Position numbers and translations under genes: made by a program
In this document: positions 10,461 to 21,600 of the stretch, piece by piece
Layout: each line of letters begins with the position of its first letter
Position numbering within the stretch: the first letter of the stretch is position 1
DNA from: Zygnema cylindricum
Lineage: Eukaryota > Streptophyta > Zygnematophyceae > Zygnematales > Zygnemataceae
DNA length: 42,330 nucleotides
Direction: 5' to 3'
NCBI GenBank assembly: GCA_037447655.1
Contig: JBBHKE010002267.1
Span: 1 to 42,330 of the forward strand
Notes under the pieces: generated by a model
Databases searched by the model: none
What the model saw: the letters and a program-made list of their open reading frames with translations, nothing else
What the model was told of the DNA's origin: nothing

Positions 10461-11650
10461 TGACAAAGGTAACGAGAGATATAGTATTAAATGTAACTCG
10501 TGCTCACTTCCAAAAAGAGAGCTTCCAAATATAAAGCTCTTATCCCCTCTCAACCGCGCAGACAGGTTGCTTTTCAGTACTATGCTTCTTCTAAGGTAAT
10601 TCTATCGCACTTGTTCCCTCAAAACCCACTATCCTGATCCAGGGGGTTACAGTTTACTCCGGAACAGTAACTCCAAAGCAAAGAGAACTCCAGATGAAGG
10701 CACAAATGCACTACCACGTAGATAGATATAAATAAATATGATTGGCTTTACAAATTTAACAATATCACCTTGCCCCAGAAAAGAGAATAAAAGATAGAAA
10801 ATGTGATATGTGACAAAGCAAGCTTAACATACCCCAACAATCAACGATGACAATTACGAAAAGGCGGCCCCTCTCCTGATAGTATCATCAAAAGGTATGG
10901 TACTCCTACAACCTTCGGTGTCCGCAGCTCGGAACTGACGAGACTCTTCTCGGTTCCAAACAGCAAAAAGTCCAAAATCACCCAAAAGGGAACCGACCAG
11001 ACTCTTCTCGGTTCCAAACAGCAAAAAGTCCAAAATCACCCAAAAGGAAGATAGTGCCAACTACCCGCCCGGACTGTGATTTCCACAAAAGACAGATCAA
11101 AAACCAAGATGGCAATAAAGTCAAAACAACACAAAGATTCTCCAAAAGACGGTTTGTTGGAATTTCTGAGGGTTTTCACGAAGACAGTATTGAAAAGCAA
11201 CATGTCTCCTTCGACCCCAAGTGCCTTATACATCAAAGTTTGTCAAATTGCAAGTCCAAAACTCAAAGCTACGCTATTAACCAATGAGCGGCAAGCAAGT
11301 GTAATTCAACTAACACAAGACAAAATAATCCGTACTACACTCGGGGCAAAAAGTTCTGCTCCGAACTGCGGCTAGTTCCGCGGCCAGAAGTAATTATTTG
11401 GTCCACTATTATAAGACAAAGTCCTGAAAAGGACGCTAACTTGCCTGACTTTAACCTAACGTAATTAATGGACAAAAAGTCAACTGAGACTGAACTAAAT
11501 TCCTACTGACGGCTACCAGCATAATCTAAATGCAAATCCGGAAAGTTACGTGGCAATCCACAATGTACCCCCCACGCGGGCTGGTGGCAAATGGTTCCCT
11601 ATAACGGAATTGCAATCTTTGAGACGGTAGAACTTTGTCGTCCGGCCTCC
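10461..11650. other. Upstream flank of element A, possibly its LTR/leader
   Basis: There is no convincing gene. As minus-strand upstream sequence of the element A gag start it could hold that element's 5' LTR. One candidate LTR start (TGTTGGGG) lies near 10840 and a TATA-like TATTTATAT near 10730. No second LTR copy is in the window to test this. It contains a 58 bp tandem duplication (10931-11047). Confidence 0.3.
10931..11047. repeat. 58 bp tandem duplication
   Basis: Two adjacent copies share an identical stretch of more than 40 bases that starts with AGACTCTTCTCGG (10941 and 10999). The first bases of each unit differ slightly (gaactgacg, gaaccgacc). Confidence 0.85.
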
Positions 11651-11660
11651 NNNNNNNNNN
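11651..11660. other. Assembly gap (10 N)
   Basis: This is a run of ten N. Features on either side, including the 5' end of element D, cannot be assumed contiguous. Confidence 0.99.
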
Positions 11661-11983
11661 GCTAAACTTAGTTTAAATTAGGATCGGCATTATTTATGTA
11701 CGCGCCATAAACAAAGTGAATTCTTTATTTACGCGCCATAACTAAAGAACTACATAGCATAAGGCATGAATATGTAATGGCCTAGATACATATGGCATTT
11801 GTTAATGTCAATTTACTAAATAGAATACAAAAGTACAAATTTATATATAGTTTGATATATGATGCATTACAATGTGGATCTCAATTGCCGATTCCGATAG
11901 CCGATATAGAACAGACGGCCGGTCATCCATGTTCCTAGTTAAGGACAGCGGCCGTGTAATGAAAATTTATTTATTTTGGATTG
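11661..11983. other. AT-rich stretch before element D, no gene seen
   Basis: Two copies of ACGCGCCATAA (about 11700 and 11730) and a short ATAGTTTGATAT motif like that inside the D LTR are the only patterns noticed. There is no coding signal. Confidence 0.4.
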
Positions 11984-12921
11984 ATTATATTTGAAGAGGG
12001 AGCTAGAGCCATGGCTACCTAGGCTATCCAGAGGTTTACGGGAAATTTATATTAGTTAGGTTTTATTTATTTAAAAGTAATGTGCCGGCGACAGGAATTG
12101 ATCCTTGTACCTACTGGCCGGCAGACAAGATATAGCCGATAGCCTTAGCCGTTAACTCTAGGTGTAACATTACGTAGTATATAGTTTGATATATATTTAA
12201 ACATGAAAACATAAGATAAATCATTTAACTGTAATTGTTTACGGTATACATAGATCCGGTAATGTATAAGTACGGAATACGATACATCAAGAAATCAATA
12301 CCGCGCATTTATTTCTTAAGTGAAACAAATACCGCGCATGTATTTATTACGGCTAGGATTAAATTTGATTCAAATCGGACGGCCGAAATTAGCGCCGAGA
12401 TCGCAGAAGAAGATTTCGGCGGTTTGTGGCCATCGCCACATCACATGACTTATGGCGTAATTACATTGGATCGTGGAATCTCCGGAGATTATGGCACCGA
12501 ATCCGGATATGACATGTGTCGACATTTAGGGCATGTCGTACACTATCCGTACATAAAGTACACCAGCAGCTCTACTTTTACGTACGGAACTGTATTCTTA
12601 TTGGTTCCGTTAATCAGTAGATAGAGTCTGTGAGAGTGATAGGACTTAGAAAAATTAGGAGATATGACCCTCTCTCCCAAAGAGCTTCTGTACAAAAGGT
12701 CAACATTGACCCTCCATAACTTACTGCTCATGGGAGCAAATTCAGAGATTCTTTTTGCTATCGACTCACAGGAGTCTTGCCTTCACAGGGGTGCAGATGG
12801 TCAGAGAGTTTGTCTACGAGGGTGGCAGTTATTCTTGCTGAAACACAAAGGGGTCAGGATTATCCTAGAGGCTTCTTAGAAGCTGTACACTCTGGGGACT
12901 TGTGGAGGTCTCAGAGTTTCA
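11984..12921 (+). repeat. 5' LTR of element D, missing its first part
   Basis: From about 11984 the sequence follows the 5' LTR of element C (21008-22065) to its very end (GAGTTTCA, 12914-12921). The first roughly 120 bp of the LTR are absent. It includes the tRNA-like module, the palindromic GGTCAA..TTGACC pair and the 3' part, where a 71-codon frame is open (12664-12879). It resembles the C and B LTRs more than the 3' LTR of D. Confidence 0.8.
12081..12161 (-). other. tRNA-like module, antisense, in the 5' LTR of D
   Basis: This is a degenerate copy of the module described at 4552-4636, on the strand opposite to the element. Confidence 0.45.
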
Positions 12922-14884
12922 AAGGGAAGTCATTTGACCCCTTCAATTATAGAAAGAAGATTAGAATCAGATTTGAGTCCGACAATGAGGAGAACTCGGT
13001 CATTCCCGAAAGGGACATGAGTGAAACCGTCATTGCAAATTCAGAGGAGATCCGAGATACAAGAGACTCACCGAAAACCTCACAAACTCCTATGAATTTT
13101 GAGGACATAGAAGAAGCAGGACCAAAACCGGCTTCCATGGACAAGGGAGCCAATGAGATAGTGAGAAGAAACCCAAGACTTCCATCCATTCTAGCTTCAG
13201 AGTTTGAGGGAGGAAGTAGGAGCAGCAAAACGATACAAGAAAAACAGGTCGCTCATAAGGTAACTAGGCTATCTCATCTAGATGAGCCTCAGTCTTACTC
13301 GGAGGTAGTGAATAGTCCAGAGAAAGAAAGATGGATTAGAGCCATAAATGATGATTTAGCTTCTATCATGGAAACAAATACTTGGGAACTAGCGGATTTT
13401 CCTCCAGACAGAAAACCTATTCGGTGTAAATGGGTATTTAAACTAAAACTCAACCCAGATAATACCATTGAGAGATATAAGGCTCGATTGGTAGCGAAGG
13501 GGTTCATCCAAAATGAGGGGATTGACTAGGAGGAGACCTTTGCTTGAGTTGTTCGGTTCCCATCAGTAAGGATTCTCCTCAGTGTGGCAGGAGCGGAAGA
13601 CATGGAAATACACCAGATTGACATTAAGACTGCTTTTCTTAATGGTGAGTTAGAGGAAGAAATATTCATGTGGCAACCCGAGGGGTTCTTGGAAGAAGGA
13701 GAAGAGAGCAAAGTCTGCAGGCTGATAAAGTCCTTATAAGGACTGAAGCAGGCTACGCAACAGTGGAATAACAAACTAGATGAGTTTCTCACCGATCTGG
13801 GATATATTTGTATCAGCTCTAACCATTCTATCTATATGTTTGAAGATGAGAATGGTGTCATTTTTATTGAAATATATGTGGATGATCTGTTTATGTTAAG
13901 TAAGTCTTTGGAGAAGATCAATATACTAAAGAAAGATTTTAGGGGCAGATTTGATATGAAGGATTTAGGGGAGGCAAATTATATTTTGGGGATCTAAATA
14001 GAGAGAGATACGGGGAAAGAAGATTATCAGACTTACTCAAAAAGAAGCAATAGGAAATATGCTTGAGAAATTCCAGATGGAAAATGCTAACAGCTGTACC
14101 ACTCCCATGGACTTGAAAAAAGTAAGTGATGGGAGTGTAGAAGGAGGAGTGATGATCTTAGACGATCAGATAAGTCCAGAGGAGAGAGAGTTCATGAAGT
14201 CTATCCCTTATAGACAGGTCGTAGGAAGCTTAATCTATTTTATGAATTGTACCAGGCCGAAGATAGCGGCGGCAGTTGGAGTACTCAGTAGAAGTCTTAA
14301 TAATCCTAGGAAGAGGGATTGGGAGGCAGCCAAGAGAGTCATGAGATATCTGGTGGGAACTAGAGAGTTATGGTTGCATTTTCGGAGGGGAGCACACTGA
14401 TATCACCACTTGGAGTGATGCCTGTTTTACGGATGCACCTATGAGAAGATGCACTTCTGGATATGTTTTGTATGTGGGGGAAGGTGCTTGTTATTGGAGC
14501 AATAAGCAACAAAAGGTGGTTGCTCAGTCTACTATGGAGGCTGAGTATATGGCGTCTTGTTCTGCTGTAAAAGAACTAATGTGGGTGAAGTCATTGTTGC
14601 AAGAACAAGGATATATGAAGGAGGGAGTGCATGAAATCATTTGTGATAATCAAGCTGCAATCGTAATTGCAGCCAATCCAAAACACCATTTCAAAGCAAA
14701 ACATATGGACATAAGATTAAGCTTCGTAAGAGAAAAAGTTGAAAACAAAATTTTAAATCTTGTGTATAGACCTGATGAAGAAATGGTGGTTGACATGATG
14801 ACCAAACCTATGCCCATTCCTAAATTAAAATATTGTCGGGAAAAATGCGGGTTGAAAGAAAATTTAAAATTGACTAGAAAATAA
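12922..14884 (+). pseudogene. Truncated pol (end of integrase region, reverse transcriptase, RNase H) of element D
   Basis: The sequence jumps straight from the LTR end into the middle of a copia pol, at the segment corresponding to about 24455 in element C. Primer-binding site, gag, protease and integrase core are all missing. The reverse transcriptase keeps the active-site block IYVDDL (about 13870-13890). RNase H is open from 14441 to the terminal stop at 14884. Stops at 13528, near 13545, near 13738 and near 13996, and frameshifts near 14025 and 14395, show decay. The frame from the LTR (12777) runs into pol without a stop, probably by chance. Confidence 0.88.
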
Positions 14885-14890
14885 GGGGAG
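14877..14890 (+). other. Polypurine tract of element D
   Basis: AAAATAAGGGGAG overlaps the end of RNase H and sits directly before the LTR start TGTTGAAAT. Confidence 0.8.
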
Positions 14891-15927
14891 TGTTGAAATT
14901 TATAAATTTCTAGAGTATTTTCTAGGTTTAATTATGTAAGTATAAAAGAAAAGAAAAGGACGGGCAGCCTGCCTCCACCTCCTCTCTCTAGCCCCCATAC
15001 TTGTTGTAGTCATTAAAGGATAGACAATGTGGTTGATCCATGGCTGCCTTAGTTCAAGAAGCAGTTATTTTTAGTAGGTTACTGAAAATATACGTGACGG
15101 ACCCGGGATTTGATCCCGGTACTTGCGGTTCGTCAAGTTGGCCGATAGCGGTCAACTTTATCCTATTAGACTATGACCAATACTAAATGCTATAGTATGT
15201 GATAGATATATATTTATTTAGGGAGGAACAAATCCATTTAACTAAAACTGTATACGACATGCATAGATATAGTTTTATGAAAGTACGAAGTACGATTCTA
15301 TTTCAAAACGGATACCACGCATTTTGTTTCGACAACGAAACAAATGTCGCGCAAGTATTTATAACGGCTAAGATTGCGTCTCGCTACAAATCCAACGACG
15401 CACATCATCGCTGAAATCTCGGAGTGGTCACTTTGGCGTTTTGTGACGTGGCATGACCTGGATCCACGTGGAGAGATGACATTCGGTCATAGGAATTCCG
15501 AGGAATGTATGGACGAGTGAAAAACAGATACGCGTCAGCTTTATAGCCTTGTCGTACATAGGCCGTACAAAAGGTACACCGGCAGTAGTACTTTTTGGTA
15601 CGGTAAAGTAATCTGATTGGTCCATACTTCAGTAGATAGAAGTTATAAGAGGGAATCAGGACTTAGAAAATTTTGGTAGGTAGTCACCTCTCCCTTTGAG
15701 AGTTTGTACGAATTGGCATTTTTACTGCCTCATAACTTATCGGTTGGTTGGCCGTTTTTAGTGATTTTTTTTGCTACGGACTCAGGAAAGTCTAGGCTGC
15801 ACAGGGTTGCAGTCAAACTGTCATTTTGCCTTCCTGGACAGCAGTGGTTGTGCCTTGAAGTGGGTTAGTTAAATACTATCTAGAGGCTTCTTGTATTCTG
15901 TGGTCTAATGGAGGACACAGAATTGCA
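14891..15927 (+). repeat. 3' LTR of element D (divergent subfamily)
   Basis: It starts TGTTGAAAT after the polypurine tract and ends near TTGCA (15927), where similarity to the other LTR ends stops. It shares the layout of the other LTRs: tRNA-like module, TATTTATAAC TATA-like box (about 15354-15363) and the CTGATTGG motif. It is much more diverged from them, and the palindromic W-box-like pair is lost. Confidence 0.75.
15094..15180 (-). other. tRNA-like module, antisense, in the 3' LTR of D
   Basis: On the minus strand there is a box A-like segment (TAGTCTAATAGGATAAAG) and a perfect T arm (CCGGG, loop ATCAAAT, CCCGG) followed by GTCCGTCA. The 5' end does not pair with the 3' end as an acceptor stem would. 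Confidence 0.6.
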
Positions 15928-16399
15928 AGCGTAGCTCCCCTCACCATCGGTGTCTCTTTATCCTTCTCCCGTTTTCCCCCTTCAATGGTAATGATTTTCC
16001 TTTCACCTTCCGCTGCATCTTTACTGCGGTTGGTTTTATGGAAAGCTTTAGATGATTCTCCATAGTGAGTTCTTTTGTCGTGCATGTGTCTAATCGAACC
16101 AAAAAACATGCAACCAAACCAGCTGTACAGAAAAGGTGGAATAAACGAGCAATGAAAATCCTCAAGCTAAAGAATTATAATACAAAGCAAAAATGAATAT
16201 GACAATGTGAAAAAGGAATAACAGATGGAAAAGATAAAAGGTGGAAGGTGAGTGGGAAGCCGAGAGAGAAATCTATTTATTATTAAGCCGATGGGTAGCC
16301 ACTAGGCTCCACGGTTTGGGCGTAGTCCTTACAGGAGTTAGGTCTAGGATTTGGAATAAAGAAAAGAAAACCAAAAAAATACAAGAAAACAACAATAAA

Positions 16400-16700
16400 A
16401 ATCTGCGTAGAATCCGAGATAACTAGATCCGGGCACGCCGATTGCAGAAAATTACAACAAGAAAACAAGCAAAGAAAGTATTTAGAAAATCCTAAATAAC
16501 CAAATTCTAACAAACAAGTAAAAATATCAACAAGAAAATACAAGAAAGCAAAGTTAAAAATCTGCACAGAATCCGAGATAACCGGATTCCAACACACTAA
16601 TAACGAATCGCAAAATATGATAATAGAAAATCAAGCAATGGAAACAAGGGAAATGTGTAGAGAGTCCGAGATAATCAGATTCTAACAAACCACAAATAAA
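16400..16700. repeat. Degenerate tandem repeat, about 75-95 bp period, four copies
   Basis: The core AGAATCCGAGATAACC or a variant recurs at about 16408, 16484, 16568 and 16661, each followed by a variant of GATTCTAACAAAC. Spacing grows from 76 to 93 bp. The sequence between is A-rich. Confidence 0.6.
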
Positions 16701-17251
16701 CTTCAAAAAAGGCAACAGAAATAACACAATAACAAATCAAACCCTAATTCACAAAAGGCATCCACAAAGGTTTAGAAACAGCCTGAGAAAGTAGGTCGCT
16801 CCACACTAAAAGAGGTTGTTGAAGGGAAACCGTGCGGACTCCGGCCAAAACCGAGCGAATTAACCTGTATGGCTTACAATGAAAGTATAATGAGTAAAGA
16901 GAAAAGCTAAGCGCTGAACAAACTAAGTCAGAAAAAGCCTTGCATGGAAAAAACTGACAATTTGACTAAGGAAAAAGACAAGGGGAAAAGATTGAGAGAT
17001 CTAAGTCCTCTTCGACCAATTCCTGTACTCTCAAATTATGAGAGTACAAACCTAACGTAATATCCTAAGTACTAACGAAATAGCCAAAGTACTAATTACT
17101 GACATTTGCTAACTAACCAATCACGTGAGAGTATTTCACTATACAATTTACGAGAAATTTGGGTCCTGGCCAATAAGCTACCAGAACCATATACCTACGT
17201 TACAAAATTAACAATCCGCGGATTAAAACCCTTCCTAACTACATTTGAATG

Positions 17252-17273
17252 CGTGAACCTACATGGGTTCACG
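17252..17273. repeat. Inverted repeat, 8 bp arms
   Basis: CGTGAACC and GGTTCACG flank a six-base spacer. Confidence 0.7.
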
Positions 17274-19057
17274 ACTTAAAATACACCAATCAGCCTGCGT
17301 CGCCAACATTTCAAAATCGCACGCCACGTCACCAATGTTTCCTAATTGTACGTCGCGTCACTGATGATTGAAATTATACGTCGCGCCACCGACATTCCGA
17401 AATCATACTTTGCAAAATAAATATATGAAATCGTCTGTCACGTCACGCCAAAATCTGCCACTGAAAACTTAAGTATGGACGTGAATTCGAAAATGAATCG
17501 TCGGCGGGAATTTCGGGAAATGAAAGTTTGTACGGTCAACCTTGTTGCCGAAAATTACGAGAAATGTAAGTCGTATGGTCAAACTTGTTGTCGACGAAAA
17601 TTAGGGTCAACGTAGGTATGTATGGACGGTCAACTTGCAACATAAGTATGTATGGACTTGCGAAAGCATAATAACACCCAAATGCAAATTAATTGGATTT
17701 GGTGAAGATTCTCCGTACTATTTTATAGAGCGTTCCAATGTTTGAATGAAATCGAAACTTTGAAATGTGTCAATTGTAGACGTTAGAATAACTTTTGACG
17801 ATTGAAGATGACTACGAAACTTCCAACAATTTGTGATGTCTTCAAAAACAACGACAGTTGTAGACATTTAGTTTTTTTTGACATCGTAGATGTTTAGGGT
17901 TTTGTGACATTATGACGTGATGTTCGCTTGTGACAACGTCGTCGTCACTAATTCAAGTAGCTTTTTGCCATGGTTTCTCGATACCTTTTTTTTGACTTTT
18001 CTCACTTAACTTGCTATCAAAATATACCCACAGCTAATGAAAATAATTATTTTTCACAAATCTTTCATTTCATACCAGTATTGTCTTGTCTCATTCGAAA
18101 ACGTGTGAGATAAAAGCGATGGTGTGAGAGGGAGGGGGGAGAGGCAACATAATAGCGTAAACTTTTGCAAAAAACCCATGAATGAAAGTGGAGGTCGGAG
18201 ACCCTTGCAATTTTTTTCCGTACATGCGCTCGACGGGTAGTGAAAAAATTAGCTAGTGCTCTCCTTCGTCCTAAAATTTTTCAATCGTGTGGCGCGTGCG
18301 TGGGATGTTTGTCATTTGTTGTTTGGGTGATACTTTAACTAAAATCCCCTCGCCATGGTGATTTTTCGATGAAGTTTTTTGATGAGGTCGATTCGCTTGC
18401 CAAGGGGTCAAAAAAACGCCAAAACAGGTGCAAAAGAAGATAAACATTGAGTACATTGAAAGTTTCACGTTCATTGTACTGTGGTAAAAGCATTTATTTT
18501 GTATGGCAAAAGTAGTTCTCGTTGGAAACTCAATTTCGGAGGAAAACAACTAAAAAACCAGAATCTTTAATATATGGACACACCCCATTCGGGTGACGTT
18601 CCATCTGGAAATTATGTATTAGTACAACAAAGTCTGCGGGCTATTTTATTTTAAACGATGTTCCATCACGTAGAGTTGTAAACCACGTGTTCTAATTTGA
18701 GTGGCACGAAGCAAGTTACTATTTGATGTTAAATATCCTTACAAATTTTTTACATCGACAAATTTAACTTCAAATCTCCATTTGCGTACCATGTACTTGC
18801 GCACCAAGTCATCTTTTATTGGCACGCGCTCTGACGTTTTTAATGGTGCTTATATCAGCCTTGTCTTTCCGAAACGAAAATCTCGAACAAAGGGAAACAA
18901 TGAACGTGAAAGAGAATGACGATATATCTTTCCACAAACATTTTTCGGTGGATTAAAGTGGACTCCCATCCACTTTATGATCCTTTGTGACGTGTGAGGA
19001 TCAATCCATCGTCGCAAGAAAATATATCATCCACGTGCACTAACTCTACACGCTCTG

Positions 19058-19075
19058 TAGATGGCTAGCCATCTA
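19058..19075. repeat. Perfect 18 bp palindrome
   Basis: TAGATGGCTAGCCATCTA equals its own reverse complement. Confidence 0.9.
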
Positions 19076-19967
19076 TAGACCCGGATGGAGAGATTGCTTC
19101 GCGGATGACAACCAAAATATGATCTATTGTCATTATTTGCGATCGGACCCTTCTATAATCTTCGTTGGATCTTAAATTTTTTTTTTTTCAAATTAAAAAA
19201 GAATAGTAGTACAAAATGGAACAAAAAGTACGTAATCATCTAAAGAATCTCATTTTTGTGGTTTTCCCCTGCTGGAAAGAAACTCGCCCGTATCAATTAT
19301 TAGACGCAGACTAGCTTGCTACGTAAAATTTTGTGATGTATTTGTTGACGTTGCACTTTTCCAGCTATATTGATGGCACCGTATTTGACAAATGACGTGA
19401 TTTTTCGAGGGCGTAGACGTGACACAAAACTCTTTGGCAAAGATTTCTCGGTGGATTTGTATCCACCCTTCCATGATGTGTAAAATTCTGATTGGGCGAC
19501 CATCTGTCTATATTATCCAAGTGTAGTGTTTGTTTGGCTCTAAAACGACTGTACAAGTGCCCATCAGTATTACCCTATCAGGGTTACATGATCGCTTGTG
19601 ACTTTTTTTAACCGAAAGAGTCGTAGCAACACTATTTGGTGAAGTAGATTTTAAATTGCCACGTCACTTTGTACTAAATTAGCATTATACATTTCAATTT
19701 CGCTTTAACACCAATAAATCCTTAACGCTAATAGGGGTATGGTTACAGCAGACGAAAAGTGAGGTTTAAGGGTGACGTTCCATTAGACAAAAAGTGGGGA
19801 AGTTTACAGAAATCCACGACTATCCGTACCAAACCGTACTGGTTATTTTGTTTTTATACGAAAAACAACATTACAGAGAATCTTGCCAATACTCTCCGAA
19901 GGTCTAGGGGGTAATACTGACCGTCGGATGTTCATCTGCGAGGCGTTCGCTTCATTTTTCTCTGTAA

Positions 19968-20000
19968 CTGTCAACCCACCTCGAGGAGGTGGGTTGGCAG
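19968..20000. repeat. Hairpin 1, 15 bp stem
   Basis: CTGTCAACCCACCTC and GAGGTGGGTTGGCAG pair around the loop GAG with a single G-T wobble. Confidence 0.85.
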
Positions 20001-20679
20001 ATACATAAAAAATAAGTTCGTGACAAATTGGACGATTAAGCTACGTGTCACGATGCACAACCAACAAAAAATCACAAGATTTACGTATGAGACGTGCTTT
20101 CCAAAATACAATCGAATATAAAAATGTAATTTCGTAACATTCCTTTGTCACGCTATTTTCGGTAGCTTTTGTTCGTCACACTAGTTTTTTAAAGGACTTT
20201 CGTTATGTTTCGAAAATAGAAACCCTAAAAAATAAGCTGGCGTAAAGCCGGCGTCTGCAAAAAGTATAAAAGTTCTATCGTATGATGATTTCTTACGCAG
20301 GTACATGGTTCTCAAATGAAGATTTGAAGTTAAGTTTGTCAGTGCTAAAATTCTGAAAGATATACTATATCCGATCGTAGCTTGCGTGGCGCAAATCAAT
20401 TTAGAACACGTGGATTACAAACTCTTCGAGATGGAACATCGACTCAATAACCTCGGTCTATAGAGTTGGTCGTACGATTACAGAAACGTCTGATGGAACT
20501 TCACCCTAATACATAATTTTGTATTTGCCCGTACCATGCCGTACTATATTTTCGTGAGTTTTTTGAAAACATCATTACATAAATTAAGATTACGATTCTC
20601 CAAGTATCCAGGAAAAAGAATCGACCGTCCGTAATATTTTGGTCTTCATCTGCGAAGGAATCGCTCCATCCGCCTTTGT

Positions 20680-20716
20680 AATGGTGAACCCACCTCGCGG
20701 AGGTGAGTACACCATT
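20680..20716. repeat. Hairpin 2, 17 bp-long stem with two mismatches
   Basis: It is related to hairpin 1 in its inner part (CCCACCTC, loop GCG). The outer arms are different in sequence (AATGGTG and CACCATT) but still pair. Confidence 0.8.
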
Positions 20717-21002
20717 GCAGAGCCACTCAATTCGCTACACATGGACGATACACACGTGCGTCGATGAAAATGAAAATTTCCACATGTGTCCCCAAAGTTA
20801 TGTGCCTTCGAACAAGGTGACCGTAAAGTCTTTACCGAAAAGAAATACGGTTTTTTCTTGAAAGTCAACAGAGTGAAAGAGATCATTGAGGTACATTGAC
20901 GCGGTACACTTGCAAAGTACACGTATGTAATACGCAAGTACGGATTTCCATACGAAAATGGTCGGCTTCCAAATCTTTGACAATTTTAGAGTTTTGATCG
21001 TC

Positions 21003-21007
21003 ACCTT
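21003..21007. repeat. Target-site duplication of element C (left copy)
   Basis: acctt here is repeated exactly at 27477-27481, directly outside the two LTRs. Confidence 0.9.
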
Positions 21008-21092
21008 TGTAGAAATTAATGGTTTTTTTTTTAAGTATTTTCTAGGTCTGAATAGAAATAAGAAAGAAGCCGAGGCAGTCTATCTCTAACTT

Positions 21093-21144
21093 CTCTCTCC
21101 AACTTCTCAAACTTGTCGCAGTCACTGAGAAATTGGAGAAAGAG
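21093..21144. repeat. Hairpin near the start of the C LTR
   Basis: The arms CTCTCTCCAACTTCTC and GAGAAATTGGAGAAAGAG pair almost fully around an 18-base loop. The 3' LTR of C keeps the same structure, and B has a related one at about 4711-4764. Confidence 0.7.
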
Positions 21145-21223
21145 CTAGAGCCATGGCTACCTAGGCTATCCAGTGGTAAACGGGAAAATATATTTTAGTT
21201 AGGGGTTTAATTTACTAAAAGGT

Positions 21224-21308
21224 ATGTACCGGCGACAGGATTTGATCCTGGTACCTGTCGGCCGGCAGACAGCCAGTAGCCGGTAGCCTTGGCCGTTAAG
21301 TCTAGCAG
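21224..21308 (-). other. tRNA-like module, antisense, in the 5' LTR of C
   Basis: On the minus strand there is a D-arm-like segment (TAGACTTAACGGCCAAGGC) and a T arm with loop ATCAAAT between CAGG and CCTG. It lies at the same LTR position as in B and D. Confidence 0.6.
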
Positions 21309-21594
21309 TAGTGTTATGTACAATATGGTTTGATAATTACTTAAACATTTATACGTAAGATAGTTCATTTAACTGTAACTGATTACGGGAGACATATATC
21401 CAGTAAATGTAAAAGTACGGATTCCGGTACGGATAAGAAACCAATATCGCGCATTTAATTCTTTAGTGAAACGAATACCGCGCATGTATTTATTACGGCT
21501 ACGATTAATTGTGAATTTAATCGGACGGCCAAAATTTACACCGAGATCGCGGAAGAGGATTCCGGCGGTTTGTGGTCATCGCCACATTGGATGA

Positions 21595-21600
21595 CACGTG
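21595..21600. promoter_or_regulatory. CACGTG G-box in the C LTR
   Basis: CACGTG within GACACGTGGC, a plant ABRE/G-box-type core, is also present in the 3' LTR (27004-27009). The B LTRs have it at the equivalent place. Confidence 0.45.

Larger units (their letters stand above)
15928..18540. other. Intergenic, no gene recognised
   Basis: Only short weak frames are present. Patterns seen are a degenerate repeat at 16400-16700, an 8 bp-armed inverted repeat at 17252-17273, and a loose GTCRCGYCAC-rich stretch at 17296-17455. From about 17600 the sequence is AT-rich and unstructured to the eye. Confidence 0.5.
18541..21002. repeat. Mosaic of degenerate direct and inverted repeats, no gene
   Basis: About 160 bp around 18650-18810 reappears inverted at about 20290-20445 (shared blocks include CCACGTGTTCTAA, CTTAACTTCAAATCT with one change, and ACCATGTAC). 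A roughly 220 bp segment around 19795-20010 reappears in direct orientation at about 20520-20740, each ending in a hairpin. Sequence near 18938-19045 resembles 19436-19530. The motif GGGTGACGTTCCAT occurs at 18571 and 19769, with a near copy inverted at about 20495. Short frames encoding NLTSNLHLRTMYLR on both strands come from the inverted pair and are not genes. Mutual similarity suggests non-autonomous transposons, but ends are not defined. Confidence 0.55.

Noticed and set aside
10590-10840. A short LTR of element A with its own primer-binding site
   Set aside because: A TG start (about 10840) and a TGG-containing site (about 10640) can be picked out, but there is no CA end next to it, no clear tRNA match and no second copy.
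16283-16597. Minus-strand frame with hydrophobic Phe/Leu repeats
   Set aside because: It follows the degenerate 75-95 bp repeat and looks like chance coding of A-rich DNA.
18701-20399. Similar short proteins on opposite strands (NLTSNLHLRTMYLR)
   Set aside because: The similarity comes from an inverted DNA repeat. Frames are short and diverge quickly.
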